Source of the DNA: Tamarix chinensis
Lineage: Eukaryota > Streptophyta > Magnoliopsida > Caryophyllales > Tamaricaceae
Reading direction: 5' to 3'
DNA length: 64,000 nucleotides
Assembly: GCA_030549775.1 (NCBI GenBank)
Contig: CM060171.1
Coordinates: forward strand, 142,012,859-142,076,858
Part shown: positions 12,582 to 25,447 of the stretch, piece by piece
Layout of the letters: each line of letters opens with the position of its first letter
How positions within the stretch are numbered: position 1 is the stretch's first letter
Notes under the pieces: generated by a model
What the model was told of the DNA's origin: nothing
What the model saw: only the letters and a program-made list of their open reading frames with translations
The model's database searches: none
Translations under genes and position numbers: made by a program

Positions 12582-13257
12582 TGTGGATGTTCGAAGGAAA
12601 TCGATCACACACTTAAGAAAGATCTTGTCTTATCTTCATACATGTGGTTGAAGGTGTTTCTTGGATTTATTGGTAGGGGTTTGATGCTCTTTCATACTGA
12701 ATTAGTATCTTCAACAAGACCAAACAAATTCTAAGGAGCTATCACATAGTTTTCTCTCTAGAACAACCTCAACTCTCAAGATAAACTCACTTAGAGAAGA
12801 TAGGAGAATTTAAAAATTCTTATGATTTTTATTCAACTTGGATTATTGTGTATAAGAGGGGACAAGTACATATACATATAAGGGCATGTTAGTTTAACCC
12901 TTTAATAGCTAGTTAATAACCTTCATAGATAATGTAGTTACAGTTTTTCTCATATATTAGGTCAATAATAACAACACACTAACAAAGGTCATTAATTAAC
13001 CTGATCAGCTTAAGCTAGCTAGATTAAACTAGTGAGTAAAAGAATGAAACTAATACATTTCACCTCTATAACATACATACAAATCATTAATACTATAATA
13101 TATAAGTACAAGATACAAATTATTACAAAGTGTATATAAAATCATAAAGATAAACCAATGCCCAGGCATGCAACACATGCAATAATCATATAACTATGTT
13201 TGGCATCTTGTAGCTTTATCTTCTATGTAACTTTGTAATCCTTATCTTGTTCCTACA
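12582..13257 (-). repeat. 3' LTR of Gypsy copy 1
   Basis: The edges are defined by similarity to 18082-18170 on the left and by a plus-strand pyrimidine run (TTTTCCCTTT, 13261-13270; a purine tract on the element strand) just outside the right edge. On the minus strand the LTR begins TGTAGGAACAAG and ends in CCACA. Its length is 676 bp. The right part (13110-13257) is similar to 21070-21225, the LTR of the second copy. Confidence 0.65.
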
Positions 13258-13509
13258 TAATTTTCCCTTTATAAAAGAGAATTTACTTTCAAATTAGCAT
13301 CACTATAGTAGGGATCTACATCATCAATATGGAATGTTCTTGGAAGCTTCCCTATAAGATTCAGATAATTTCAATTCGTAAGCGTTATTTCTAAATTTTC
13401 TTAAGATTTTAAATGGTATTTATGCTCTTAGCATTAGTTTGTTTTTCTTAATTTTGGAAATATTTCTTTTCTTAAGTGTAACCAAACTAATTCTCCTAGG
13501 GAAAGAAAC

Positions 13510-15500
13510 TTGTTGAATTCAATTTTTGTTTGCTTGAGTTTGATATTTAGCATTAGATTTTACAATGTTGTTCTTAATTTGCTCATTAAGTTTCTTAACG
13601 AATTTACCTCTTTCTTTAGCATCATAGTTCTTAATATCACATTTCTTTAATGAAAAAATATCAATAGGTAAATAAGGATTAACTCTATAGAACCCTAGTA
13701 TAAAGTCCTCACTAACCCCCTCCCATGGTTTACGAGGAATTGGTAAAGGAGTATACAAACTCTTATGTAATAAACTCTTTTTATTTTGACAATATGCACA
13801 TGTCTCAATAATAGCTTTTATAAATTTAAGCATTCATGGCAAAAAAAAATGTTCTTGTTATGATTATATCATTTTATGCACACCAAAATCACAAGATATA
13901 CCTCCTCATGCACTTTTTTAATAAGTAAATCACACATACTATATCGAGGTATATACAATTTATTAAGCTTGAAAAGAAAGCCATTTTGAAGCACATTATT
14001 ACCATGACTATGATTCTTTTTACATGAATCATAAATCAAAGAAATATTCATCTTTTGCATACACATATTTTTTACATTTTAAAACCTAATAACTTATCAT
14101 CTAACATGACAAGTATCAAAGAGCTTCTCGATAACGCATCTGCTACCACATTTTTTTTACCATTGAAATATTTGACAAAAAAATAAAGAATTGCAAGAAA
14201 CTAACCCATTTTGCATGCCTAGAACTATTTTTCTTTTTTCCCCATGCAAATATTTCAAACTTTCATGGTCTTAATACAAAAACAAATGGTTTAGGTCTCA
14301 AATAATGGTTCCATGTTTCTAGGTTTCTTATGATGAAATATGATTTTTTATCATATGTGGAGTAATTCAATTTGGCCCAATTTAATTTTTTTACTAAAGA
14401 ATAAAATGACATGTTTTTCTTGTGAGAGTACACTTCCAATTCCTACCTCGCTAGTATCATATGTAACTTCAAATATTTTTATCAAATTTAGATAAGGATA
14501 ATACTTGTGCATTACTTCTGTCAAAGTTTTGAAGTTTTTCATTGCATCCTCTCCCTATTTGAATTTGCATTTCTTCATGAGATGTGTAATTGGCGTGACA
14601 ATAGTTGAGAAGTTGTTGATGAATCTTCTATAAAAACTTGTTAGCCCATGGAAACTCCTCACCTCAAGAATATCTTTGAGTATATGCCACTCCTTAATAG
14701 CTTGAATTTTTGTGAGGTCCAATTTTATACCTTTTCTACTTACAATATAACTAAGGAAAAAAACACTTGAAAGAATAAAGTCATATTTTTCCATTTTTTC
14801 ATAGATTTTAAATTCCCTTAGTTTATAAAACAATCTCCTCAAATGAATTAGATGATTATGCTCATTTTTATTTTACACAAGTATATCATCTAAGCACACC
14901 ACAATGAATTTTCAAAAAAAAAAAAGGACAAAGAACTTCATTAATTAATCTCATAAATGAACTAGGTGCTTTACACAAACTAAAATGCATCACAATCCAT
15001 TTATAGTACTACATTTTATTTTAAAGATAGTTTTCCACTCATCCTCTTCCCTTATCCTTATTTGGTGATACCCACTCTTAGATCAATTTAAGAATACTTG
15101 TGCTCCATACAATTCATATGACATGTCATCTAATCTAGACATAGGAAATTGATATTTGATAGTTATATTGTTTACAACTTTAGAGATAATACACATGCGC
15201 CACACACCATCTTTTTTTTGAAACATATAATGCAAGTATACAACATGGGCTCATGTTATCTCTCACATATCCTTTTACTATGAGATTTTGTACTTTTTTA
15301 TATAATTACTTAGATTCTTCTAGATTACATCTATATGTAGGTTGATTAGGTAAAGATATTAAGTATATAACATGTTATGTTCCTCTTTTAGGTGGTAATC
15401 TAGGTGGTGATTCATTAAGAAATACATCCTTATAATAATCAATAAGCTCATTTAATCAAGGATTGCTATTTTTATCCCCTTATAGGGATTCCTTGATAAT
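13510..15500 (-). pseudogene. Gypsy pol relic (RT, RNase H, integrase), copy 1
   Basis: On the minus strand an RT segment with CLDDILV (about 14875-14900) carries the catalytic YxDD region, with C in place of Y/F two positions earlier in the usual VYFDDI context. It is followed by [15 protein letters not shown] (about 14620-14680), the conserved RT-end motif of Gypsy elements. An RNase H piece (EVTYDTSEVGIGSVLSQE, about 14395-14470) and integrase pieces follow: a zinc-finger area near 13870-14066 and PLPIPRKPWEGVSEDFILG at about 13700-13760, where the expected first catalytic Asp of 'SMDF' lies in 'SEDF'. Stops and frameshifts occur throughout, and much of the integrase core is deleted between the 'SEDF' motif and the C-terminal KLNEQIK segment. 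This is non-functional. Confidence 0.75.
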
Positions 15501-17067
15501 CAATGCATAATAACTACCTTAAGCTTTAATACATTCTATCATAGACTTTTCATGCAAAAACAATATATTTTTATTTTCAACTATACTCGCATTATCACAC
15601 TCAGAAGGTTTACATTTGTGCATTTTCTTATCTTTCTCAATGAGGTACTCATGAGTAATACCATTATGAATATCATATATAAAATATTTCCATGCTGTGC
15701 CTAATAAGATTCCAAATGCATCTATAGGAAAAATATCATATAACACATCATCATGATAATTACCAATTCAAAATGATATGGTGTTGTATCTAATACCATA
15801 TCCTTCACCATCCTCTCATTGTCCACATTTGTGCATGATCCACTATCAATGATAACTTGACAAATTGTGTCTCCCACTATTCTTTTGGTCTTGAATATCT
15901 ACTCTCGTTGATTAGGTTGATTATTAGCTTAAATTTGAATAACTCCTTGCAACACATAAAAATAATTTCTTTCATCCTCGGATGCACTTGAAATTACTTC
16001 CCTTGGTTTGAAATCAAGGTCTTCATCACAAGTCTCAATGGCTTCAATCTCTTATATGGATAACACTATTTGGTTGAGATATTCTCTTGCAAAGTGTCCA
16101 TATCCTCGATATTTAAAGCATTGATTTGTAGAGAATTCATTGAACTTGACTTTAACATTCTTGTTTCAGGTAGGACCTTGTTTCTTATCAACATTTTTAG
16201 CACTTCAAGGATCTGACCCATAATTTGTAGCTTGTATATTCAAGTAGTACTTTATAGATGAAGTACTTTGCTTGGAATGAGAATTAGTGGAATGGATTTT
16301 CTTTTCAAATCTCAAGTACAAATTTTTCATATCATAAATATATTCATATAAAAAAGTTTTAACTTTACCCTGAATCATTGTGTTAAGGCCGCCTAGAAAA
16401 TCTAATGCTTGTATGTTCCTTTTTCTCATGAATATCACATACAAGTGCTAATTTCTCTAACTTTCTAACATATTTTTCAACACTTACAAGTCCTTTCCTA
16501 AGAGTATTTAAATTTATATAATTATCTTTATCATACTCCTTAGGTACATATTTCTTCCTTAAATGTTTATTAATCTTATCCCAAGACTTGATTTTAGATT
16601 TTCATTCTCTTTCTCTCGTCCTTTTCAAGTTATCATACCATAATCTAGTAAACTTCTTAAACTTAAGAGTAGTTAGTTTATATTTTTTTTCTCATCATGA
16701 GAATCCTTGAATTCGAATATAGTTTATACTTCATGTACCCACTCAAGAAATAATTTAACATCAAGTTTACCATCAAAATCAGAAAGATCAAGTTTTATAC
16801 CATTGTCTTCTATATTATGATGTCTCGATTGATGGTCTTAGAGTTATCAGTTGCTCCCACTTTCTTGTGATGCTTCTTCATAGTCCACATGTTAGTTTAG
16901 ATGTCTTCCTCTTTCTAGAGTGGTTTCCCTTGCTAAACTTCCCATTCGATCTCTATAGAACTCACTTTCCTCTTGCACATTATGGACCGAATCTTGCTAA
17001 AAAAATCAGGACTCCATCATTTGCAACTGAATTTTCATGGCAAGATGTTGTTTTAGTTGATAATTAG
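15500..17067 (-). pseudogene. Gypsy gag-protease relic, copy 1
   Basis: The minus strand carries a protease region (15519-15960) with the PIDAFGILLGTAWKY wording seen intact in the 33.7-kb copy as PMDACGLILGRPWQF. Upstream is a degenerate CCHC zinc knuckle (CFKYRGYGHFAREYLNQ, about 16080-16130) in which the final Cys is Tyr. The gag C-terminus (LDFLGGLNTMIQGKVK, about 16350-16400) matches ARYLGGLNNLIRDKFD in the 33.7-kb copy. Gag N-terminal sequence continues with shifts to about 17060. It is heavily mutated and acts only as a fossil. Confidence 0.7.
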
Positions 17068-18061
17068 ATGCATATAGGTTGCTTGAGAGATTTTTTATTG
17101 CTTAAAAAAGATCTTGAAAATTATGTTCCTCCTCTATTGGTGTCAAATTACACAAACACACTCAAACAAGTAGTTAGTGTCTTTAGGGTTTTGGTTAGAA
17201 ACCTAAACCACAATTATTTACCTTTTGGCATTTTTTCAGTTCTGCAAAGTTTTTTGACTTAAATAGGCTAATCAAAATATCAACAATAAAATATATCACA
17301 AACATCAACTATTTTTCACATCCAAAAAGCTTCTTTTTAACTTCTTGAGATAGAAATCAACAAAGCTAACTCTAGGTTACTTGGTGAAACTTCAAGTACT
17401 CATGTCAATTCTCTACATCATATTGTACACGATATCTAAAATAATATTCACACATTAATATGCATGAAATACTCATAGAAATATTTTGGAATTACCTGTC
17501 CAACTATCAAACTAAACACAATTTAATATATAATAAGTAAAAGGACCACAATCAACACAAATCTTTTATGTTTCAATAATAATTATGTCATGATTATTAC
17601 GTGTATTTATAATCAGTCTTAATTCTCCTTATTTGGTTACCATAGGTAATTAATTATCACACAATGTTTATGCTAAGTCACGTGTGAAGCCATGCTAGAA
17701 AAATTCTTACCAAACACAAGGAACAAAAGAGATCAAGCACACACGATTCTACATGCTGAGTTCATTCAATTATTTCCATGCATACAAGCATCTATTCACA
17801 TAAATTTGGTTATTCTTATTCATGCAAAAATTCTAGAGTTGTTTAAATCTTTTCACACTGAACTACTTATCATATCACACATTCAAATATGAACACAATC
17901 ATGCATGCAAGATTTTAAGAATTACAATCAAGATTTGAGGAACTTTATCAAGAATGATAATGAACCTAGTTATATGACTGGTTGTGGTTCATTTGGTGTC
18001 TTCAATGTGGAGGGAGGAATATAATCCAAAGGTTTGGCTATTCAAGATTAAAATCTAACTT

Positions 18062-18074
18062 GGATTTAATACCA
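18062..18074 (-). other. Degenerate primer-binding site of Gypsy copy 1
   Basis: On the minus strand this reads TGGTATTAAATCC, 9 of 13 positions matching the initiator-Met tRNA primer site TGGTATCAGAGCC. It lies 7 bp from the LTR edge at 18082, the expected position. Confidence 0.5.
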
Positions 18075-18170
18075 AAAGTATTGTGGACATTCGAAGGAAT
18101 TCAATCCCACACTTAAGAAGGATCTTATCTTGTATTTATACCTGTGATCAAAGGTGTTAAGTTTATGCTT

Positions 18171-21100
18171 TTTATTATCCTTTTAAACAAGAAATTTATT
18201 AGTAATACCATTATGAATAGTACATCAATCATATTTCCATGGTCTACCTAATAAGATTTTACATGCATCCATATGCAAAATATCACATAACATATCATCA
18301 TGATAATTACAAATTCTAAAGGAGATTAGGGATTGTTTTGTTACCTTAACTCCTTTATCCTTGTTAATTCATTGAAGAGAATAAGGCTTCAAATGTGGTG
18401 TTGTCTCTAACCCCAATTCCTTCACCATCTTCTCGTTATCCACATTTGTACATGATCCACTATCAATGATAACCCAACAAATTGTATCTCTCACTCTTCC
18501 TTTAGTCTTGAATATATTTTCTCATTGATTAGGTTTCTCATTAGCTTTCACTTGAAGTAATATTTATAGCACATAAAAATAATTTCACTCATCCTCTGGT
18601 TCACTTAAAATTTCTTCCTTTGACTCTAACTTAAGATCTTCATCACAAGTCTCCATAGCTTTAATCTCTTGTATGGATAATACTCTTTGGTTGGGACATT
18701 CTCTAGCGAAGTGTCAAAATCCCCAACAATTAACATTTTTTTGTAGAGACTTCATTAACCTTGACCTTTCCCTTCTCCTCTTGGTTAATCCCTTGTTTCT
18801 TCTCAACATCCATAGAGCTTGAGTTACCCATCCCATACTTAGTAGCTTGAGTACTTGAGTAGTACTTCGTAGAAAAATTAATTTGCTTGGCATGAAGCTT
18901 AGTAGATTTCATTCTTTTTTCAAATCTCAAAGAGAGCTTAATCATATCATCAAGAGAATCATATTGAAAATTTTAAACTTTTTCTTGAATTATCATGTTA
19001 AGGTCAGCAATAAATCTAGCACATGTTTATTCCTTCCTCTTATGGATGTCACATATAAGTCTAACCTCTCGAAATCCCTAATATATTATTCAACGCTTAA
19101 AAGTCATTGTCTAAGAGTATTTAATATAATATAATTATCTTGATCATACTCTTGAGGAATTTTCTTCTCAAACTTTTCTTAAGCTTATCCCAAGATTTAA
19201 TTATAGATTTACCTTCTCTTTCTCTAGTTATCTTCTAGTTATCAAACCATATCCTAGAAAACTTCTTAAACTTTAGAGTAGCTAATTTAAATATTTTTCT
19301 CATCATGATAATGTTTGAACTCAAAAATAGCCTCCACCTCATGTAATCATTAAATAAATAATTCAACATCAAATTTACCATCAAAATCAATAATATCAAG
19401 TTTAATACCTTTATCTTATATATGATGATAAATTGATTGATGATCATTATTCCTTTTACCACTTATGCTACCTTTTGACTTTTATTCATACTCTACTTGT
19501 GAGTTAAAATATCTTCCTCTTTCTAGATTGATGAGCTTTTTATCACTTTCCATTCGATCTCCAAAGAACTCCATTTTTTCTTGCAATTTTTGCACCGAAT
19601 CTTACTCGGCAAAATGAGACTTCATCCTTCGCAATTGAGTTTCCATTGTCAGAAGTTATTGAATTTGAGCATTGGTTGCTGCCAAGTTGATTGAAAGAAT
19701 TTTGATTGCCTCAAAAATGGCTTGAACATTCGGTTCTCCCTCCAAATGAATCAACTTTTCTAACATACTTAACAAAAGATTAGTATCTCCTTAGGGTTCA
19801 CTTGGAACCCGAATCACTTAAAGTATTCCTTCGGTTCTTCAAGTTGGTTCTTGTAGAAAATTTTGATTCCAAGGAATAAAACACACAACCAAGAATCAAT
19901 ATTATCATATACAGAAAAAAAAAATTAAAACACCTTACATGTTTCTTGTCAAATACTTGATATAGAATTCAACAAAATTTAATATCTAACATTCAACAAC
20001 TTCTAACTATGTTTATGCATGTATTCTATGTTCTAAAATGCAATATCCTTAATGATCATTCTAAAAATATACTATATGTATGAGGTGTAAGTATTTCACA
20101 AACAACCGGTTAAGATGAGAGACTACACTTCACTTATATTAGCATCTACACTAGCACACATTCGACTTACTTTTAACCTTATACATACCGACTAGGGTTT
20201 TATCATCCATTCAGTTTCCATGCATTTAAACACTCATATGAAGGTTGGATTACACATGCAAAGCTATCTTAGATATGTACATATCATGTAGAAACAAATC
20301 AATTCTACAAAAGTAGCATATATACACGTTTTTTCCTCCTTTAACTATTCGACACACACATTATATACAATCACTTTAACTCAATTTTTTAAATGCAAAA
20401 CTCTAAGATTCACTTTAAGATCACTATAAATCCTATTATAATCATGCATTTAACCATTCCAAATTAATATCATGCATGCAATAATTAAAGGAAAGCAATC
20501 AAGATTCAAAGAATCAAATCAAGAAACATCAAGATTAAACGTTTTTTGATTCGTCACCAAGCCATATTCTACTCCACTCATGTTAAACCAAACTTGTTAT
20601 TTGATAAAAAAAAATTTATGTGTAATATAATAGATTAATATCTTTCACAAGTTTAGGACCTTTGAGTTTGGTTTGATAAAAAACAAAGTTTACTAAAGAA
20701 GTAAGAATACTTGAAGTTGGAAAATTCAAATGTTGATTTGAATGGTAAGTTTTGATCTACTTTAAGATCAAAATAACTTCTAAAGAAAAACCTCTAATTT
20801 CTCTATAATGGCTCCTAAAGTTTACTCCTCACTTGATAGAAAGATAGGATGAAAGATGGCTAAGAGTTTCGACTCTTTTCCCTCTTATTCATTTAGTGTT
20901 TGGTTGAATGACTTCCTCCTTTACCACTGAATGTACAAGGCATACACACACACATACACACATGACAATGAGGCTAAGCCTAACTCTCCTCAATTAAGTC
21001 CAAATCAACAAGCCTAATTATATAAGAGTTAAACCAAAACATGTCCATATGGTATATACAATGATTTATAACTACAATGGTAAGATATTACAAAGTTTAC

Positions 21101-21225
21101 ATAAAATATCAAAGTTACATGAAATATAATCATGATAATACATGAAAAATTCAATAATCAAGCTTCATGTCTTGTAACTCTGTCTCCCATGGAACTTTAT
21201 AACCCTTGGATTGTCCTTGTATTGC
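18171..21225 (-). mobile_element. Second decayed Gypsy copy (5' half), same family as copy 1
   Basis: The sequence restarts in the protease region at about 18171 (compare 18215-18310 with 15655-15760), runs rightwards through gag (to about 19680) and leader, and ends in an LTR whose right part (21070-21225) matches 13110-13257. From the right edge near 21225 and the 676-bp length of the other LTR, the LTR should begin near 20550; I cannot see that left edge directly. The element lacks RT, RNase H, integrase and the other LTR. The join at 18170 to a stub of copy 1's LTR suggests deletion or recombination between two copies. Confidence 0.6.
18215..19680 (-). pseudogene. Gypsy gag-protease relic, copy 2
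   Basis: The minus-strand zinc knuckle region reads HFARECPNQRVLS (about 18670-18720), keeping the second half of the CCHC box; an upstream Cys is followed by a stop. Gag upstream (LSLRFEKRMKS, about 18900-18935) parallels LYLRFEKKIHS in copy 1. The leader-side segment near 19500-19680 is similar to 16890-17050 of copy 1. There are numerous stops and no full-length frame. This confirms two separate insertions or a duplicated element rather than one long element. Confidence 0.65.
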
Positions 21226-21639
21226 ACATTAGATATAATTGGTGAACTCCTCTTCTTGCAAACATATGTAATACATGCAAGAATCACTTGATGAAACATT
21301 ATTAGGGTTATTATGAAGGTGTTAAAGATTTTAAGAACAATTGGTACTACCTCCAAATATGCTAACTCTTGAGATGGAGATGCTATTGCATCACATGCTC
21401 AAAAGTACGGAAGATCAAAGAATTAGATAAAAAAAGATCACTTATAGGACTCAAACTCTTGTCATTGAAACTTGCATCATACAACCATGCTATAATCAAT
21501 GGTCTATGATATTCATTTTACTTGTTAATGTATAATTTATTTACGTATGATAACAATACTTGGGGCTCTATAATGCTCGATGCCCTAGGTATGGGTCCAG
21601 TTTGTCTAGGCTTAGGGTATGACCTACCCACATCAACAC
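21226..21639. other. No recognisable feature
   Basis: About 410 bp of unassigned sequence between the Gypsy LTR and repeat R2. Nothing coding was seen. Confidence 0.4.
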
Positions 21640-22180
21640 AAACAAAATATTATTAGGATCATCATCACCTAACTATGCTTTTTATAGCGGTGGTTAGCAT
21701 TAACTTGTATTATGGGCAATCCATAGCTAGTTGGGTATATGGTGGTCTAATAATATACTCAAGCAATTCTAGTCGCATGTATATGAAGAGTCAAATGTTT
21801 ACTAAAAGAAACATAATGTGGATACACTTCTCTTAGTGTGAAACACATTCAAAACATCACACATCCTCTCATTATAATCTTGATATAGTGACTCAATACT
21901 TTATTCTGAATATCATAAGCTATAGGTTTAAATCCCTTCTCATACAATTTGTTCAATGGTTAGACTTATTTATATATCATTCTACTTACCCAAAACATAC
22001 TTTCTTCATGTCTTTGGTGTACATAAATATTGATGTTAGAATCTGATGTTTACAAGTGCTCAGAAAGGCTTGGAAAGTATATGTTAAAATGGGATATCCA
22101 TATACATCAAATATATGGTAAAAGGTGGTGAAAACAAATCAAATAGACCAAGGCATCATTTGGTAAAATTAATATTTTCT
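21640..22180. repeat. Dispersed repeat R2, truncated copy 1
   Basis: This is similar in the same orientation to 39790-40200 and 62890-63370. Shared landmarks include CATAGCTAGTTGG, ACATTCAAAACATCACACATCC and the stretch around 'gttagaatctgatgtttacaagtg'. A GGTTTAAATCC word at 21925-21935 looks like a pol III B box. The copy breaks off near 22180. Its class is unknown (see findings). Confidence 0.6.
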
Positions 22181-22750
22181 CAATATCTAATAATATATGC
22201 TATAGGTAATTCATTTTCATATCCTTATAATCTCATTATCTACAATTTATTATTACTTTATAATTAAATCTCACCAATTCAACAAAATACAAAAAAAAAA
22301 TCACAATTATCTTTATTATAGATTTTTTTTTTGAAAGATTAAAGCCCACTAACCCTACATGCCTAAAATTGTTACCAAATTTTACTATGCCACATTCATA
22401 TATAAATAATTTGTGTTTAAAAATACACTACCATATTATCACTTCATGTATTATTACTTGAGATCATGTTTTACCCAAATGGCACCTAAAAATCTAAATG
22501 CATGTAGAACTATCGTACCCAATATAGAGAGTCAAAAATACATTTTTTGTTTTTATTATGGACAAAAAACTACTTTTTAGATAAAAATTACTTTTAGAAA
22601 ACTACTTTTTAGGAACTACTTTATTTAAAAAAATATGTGTTTGTTTTTATTTTTATTGGAAAAGTGATTAATAACAAAATATTACTTATCATACTTCATT
22701 AGTGTTTGGTTTTTATTTTCCTACATAATTACTTTTCAATTACCATCTTC
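22181..22750. other. AT-rich sequence with short internal repeats
   Basis: No gene. AACTACTTTTTAG-like words recur three times between 22568 and 22622, which may be remnants of a small DNA element, but no termini are visible. Confidence 0.35.
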
Positions 22751-23428
22751 ATTTTTTTATCTTCCTATATAGGGAGGCGTGCAAAGGGGTTGGGGGAGTA
22801 TTTGACTTGGGGGTGTTCAAGGGAAGAAGAAGAAAGAAGGTAAAGGGGTTGAGTGAGGAGGGAAAGAAAGGGATAAGGCGGGAAGACCGACCCATGTGGG
22901 AGAGGAGAGAGAAAAAAAGGGTAAGGTGGGTTAGCCCAAAGGGGAAAGGAAGGAAAGGTAAGAAGAAAAAGAAGATGGCTCAGGCTGGCGTAGGTGGGTG
23001 AAGAGAGAAAAGAAAAGGAGAAGGGGGTTGGGCTAGCCCAAAGAAGGAGGAAAGAAAGGAAGGAAGAAAAGGAAAAGGAAGGAAAAGGAAGAAAAAAAGA
23101 AAAGGGCAAAAGAAAAGGAAATTTTTTTAGACTTAGGATTAGAAATTAGGCTAAATTTAGCTAATGGAGAAAATATTGAATATATTTATCCAAAATTTAA
23201 AGTATTAATTTAGAAAAATAACTTTGGTAAAATTATGGGTTTGGGGATTTAGTTAAAAAAAGGTAAGATAAAATGATAAAAATAATTATATTGATTCATT
23301 AAATAATTCCATTTATTTTTGTAAATCAAAGGTCCACAAAATAATTAAGTTAATAATTTAAGATTAAATTATTTCAAATGAAGGGTTAAATATCAAATTT
23401 TAGATTTTTAAAATTTTGGGGTATTACA
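22751..23428 (+). repeat. Terminal part of a long LTR (truncated)
   Basis: A purine-rich block (22795-23115) is followed by an AT-rich tail ending in TTTTGGGGTATTACA at 23428. The same order and ending are seen at the 3' end of the long solo LTR at 48529-57405 (purine-rich 56850-57100, ending TTTTGGGGTATCACA). Both also carry a GG(C)TGGCCCA/GGCTAGCCCA word. The left part of the LTR is missing. Immediately to the right is Copia integrase sequence, so this LTR ended inside a Copia element. I found no target duplication because the left end is lost. Confidence 0.6.
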
Positions 23429-25445
23429 ATATCTTTCTTAGCTTTACATCCACAGTAAAGGGATACGGGTTATTGAACCTAACTACATCTAAGTTCTTGA
23501 CTAGTAGGGATGTTACCTTTAATGAGTTTGTGTTCCTTCAAAAGATCAAGTATTATGATACTGTATTTAAGGAGGTAGAGGAGGATAGTGTTTCGGGTCG
23601 GGGGAGGTTGAGGTTGAGTTAGATGATAGAGTTCAATATGATAGACCCACTATTCCAAAAGTGGGTAGATCCGGGCAGTACATAGAGAAAAGGGGTATTA
23701 ATCCAAGCATATCATGGAAGATTGTTAAGCAGTCGGTTAGGTATGGTTTTAAAAAATTGTATGGCTATTTCTTATCTAGTGTAGAGATTGTACTTTATGC
23801 GCATGAGCCAACATCATTCTTAGAGCCTATTATGAGTTTTGATTCTATTGAATGTCATGTTATTATGGAGGAGGATATTGAGTCCTTATTGAAGAATCAA
23901 ATGTGGGAACTTATGGAGATACCTAGGAATAAGAAGATAGCTAACTATAAATGTGTGTACAATTCCGAACAAGGAGCCCTAAGGGTTGAGAAACTAAGGT
24001 ACAAGACTCATTTAGTTGCACGTGGATTCAATCATATTCTAGGCATGGACTATAACTAAGTATTTTCTCTTGTGGTTAGACATAATTCTATTTGTACCTT
24101 GCTTGCATTTGTGGCTATGCATGATCTAGAATTGGAGCACTTTGATGTAAAATTGCATATTTGCATGGTGAGCTCAACGAGGAGTCTTACATGTGTCATT
24201 CTGATGGGTTTGGTGTTAAGAGGATGTGTGGCCATGTGTGCTTATTAAATATATCACTATAAAGTATGAAGTAATCTCCTAGATAGTGGTATAAACAATT
24301 TTGATCACTTTATGCTTGATCATGTTTTCTCTAGGAGTGAGTATGATGGTTGTATGTACTTGAAGGAGATGGATGGTGGCTTACTTCTACATATTTTGCT
24401 ATATGTTGATGATATGCTTGAAATAGAAAAAGATATGTTTGATGTTGATAAGGTGAAAGAAGTATTGAAGAGTGAGTTTGAGATGAAGAATCTTGGAGTT
24501 ACAAAGAGGACCCTTGGCATGGAGATTATAAGAGACTATGAGTAGAAGCTTTTGTACTTATCATAAGAGTCCTATGTGAATAAGGTGTTGGAGAGGTTTT
24601 ATACGATAGATTCCAAAATGGTGAGCACTTCATTGGCTACTCGCTTCAAATTATCAGCTTTGGATTATCCCAAATCCAAAGAGGAAGAAGAGTTCATGGA
24701 TATTGTTCCCTATTTGAACGTTGTTAGTAATATCATGTACACTATAGTGTGTACTTGGCATGTTATCACTCAAGATGTTAGTGTTTTGAGTTAATATATG
24801 GAGAATCTAGGGAAGGCTCATTGGTAAGTAGTGAATTAGATTCTAAGGTACTTGAAGGGTATGACATCATCTTCTATAGAATATGGACGAACAACTGATT
24901 CACTAGTTGGGTTCTTAGACTTTGATTATGGTGGAGACCTTGATAAAAGGAGGTCCACCTGTGGATATATATTTTTTCTTAATGGTGGAGCTATTAGCTA
25001 GAGGTTTTTCTTGTAGGAGGTGATGGCCTTGTCCACTACCGAGGTAAATTATATGACTATAATAGAAGATTTTCAGTAAGTTGTGTGGCTTTGTGGTTTA
25101 GTAATTGAGTTGGGATTTAGTCATGATGCTCCAATCGTTCAAGATGATAGCAAAAGTAGTATTTGTTTAGCGAAGAATTGTAATTCTTTCCATCGCCAAA
25201 CAAAGCACATTGACATCAGGTATCACTGTACCCGAGGTATTGATGCTGCTAGCAAAGTTATGTTAGAGAAAGTGAGTACTTTGGATAATATGACAAATAT
25301 GGTAACGAAGCCATTGACTATGGAAAATTTGAGTATTTCTTAGACTTGATCAGTGTTCATAGTCTATAAATCTCTTTGTTGGGCCAATATTTTTTGTAGA
25401 GTTATTTCCATGTCTTGCATCACAAATATTGCATCAAGGTAGAAA
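23429..25445 (+). pseudogene. Ty1/Copia pol relic (integrase end, RT, RNase H)
   Basis: The order is: integrase C-terminal 'KGYxLxxLTTxKFxTSRDVxFNE' segment (23455-23550); RT start with WELMEIPRNKK (23905-23935) and RYKTHLVARGFNHILGMDY (24000-24055); RT catalytic YVDDM (24402-24416); then the RNase H segment TKHIDIRYHCTRGIDAA (25203-25253) with STTEV upstream (25035-25050) and TKPL near 25310. This is the normal Copia order with integrase before RT. Frames are interrupted at about 24059, 24200, 24545 and 25080, and part of RT between 24200 and 24310 is shifted or lost. gag, protease and most of integrase are absent on the left, where a long-LTR end abuts. It is non-functional. Confidence 0.85.
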
Positions 25446-25446
25446 A
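25436..25446 (+). other. Copia polypurine tract next to presumed 3' LTR
   Basis: ATCAAGGTAGAAAA followed by TTGTGAGC resembles the common plant Copia junction ATCAAGGTGGAGATTGTTG. The 3' LTR would start at 25448 (TGTGAGC). A second purine run at 25542-25555 before TGTGTTAATC is an alternative. Confidence 0.5.
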
Positions 25447-25447
25447 T

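Larger units (their letters stand above)
12582..18170 (-). mobile_element. Decayed Ty3/Gypsy retrotransposon, copy 1
   Basis: Reading on the minus strand, the order is: partial 5' LTR (18082-18170), PBS-like site, leader, gag, protease, RT, RNase H, integrase, polypurine tract, 3' LTR (12582-13257). The LTR edges agree: TGTGGATGTTCG at 12582 and TGTGGACATTCG at 18082. The coding part shares gag, protease and RT wording with the Gypsy copies at 18.2-20.5 and 33.7-35.5 kb. All frames are broken by stops and shifts. The 5' LTR is cut at about 18170, where sequence from a second copy begins. I cannot assign the clade with certainty; the wording resembles chromoviruses of the CRM (centromeric) type. 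Confidence 0.75.

Noticed and set aside
22765..23109. 114-codon Ser/Phe/Pro-rich minus-strand frame and Lys/Arg/Gly-rich plus-strand frame
   Set aside because: A translated polypurine block of a long-LTR end; the same block recurs without conserved frame at 56850-57100.
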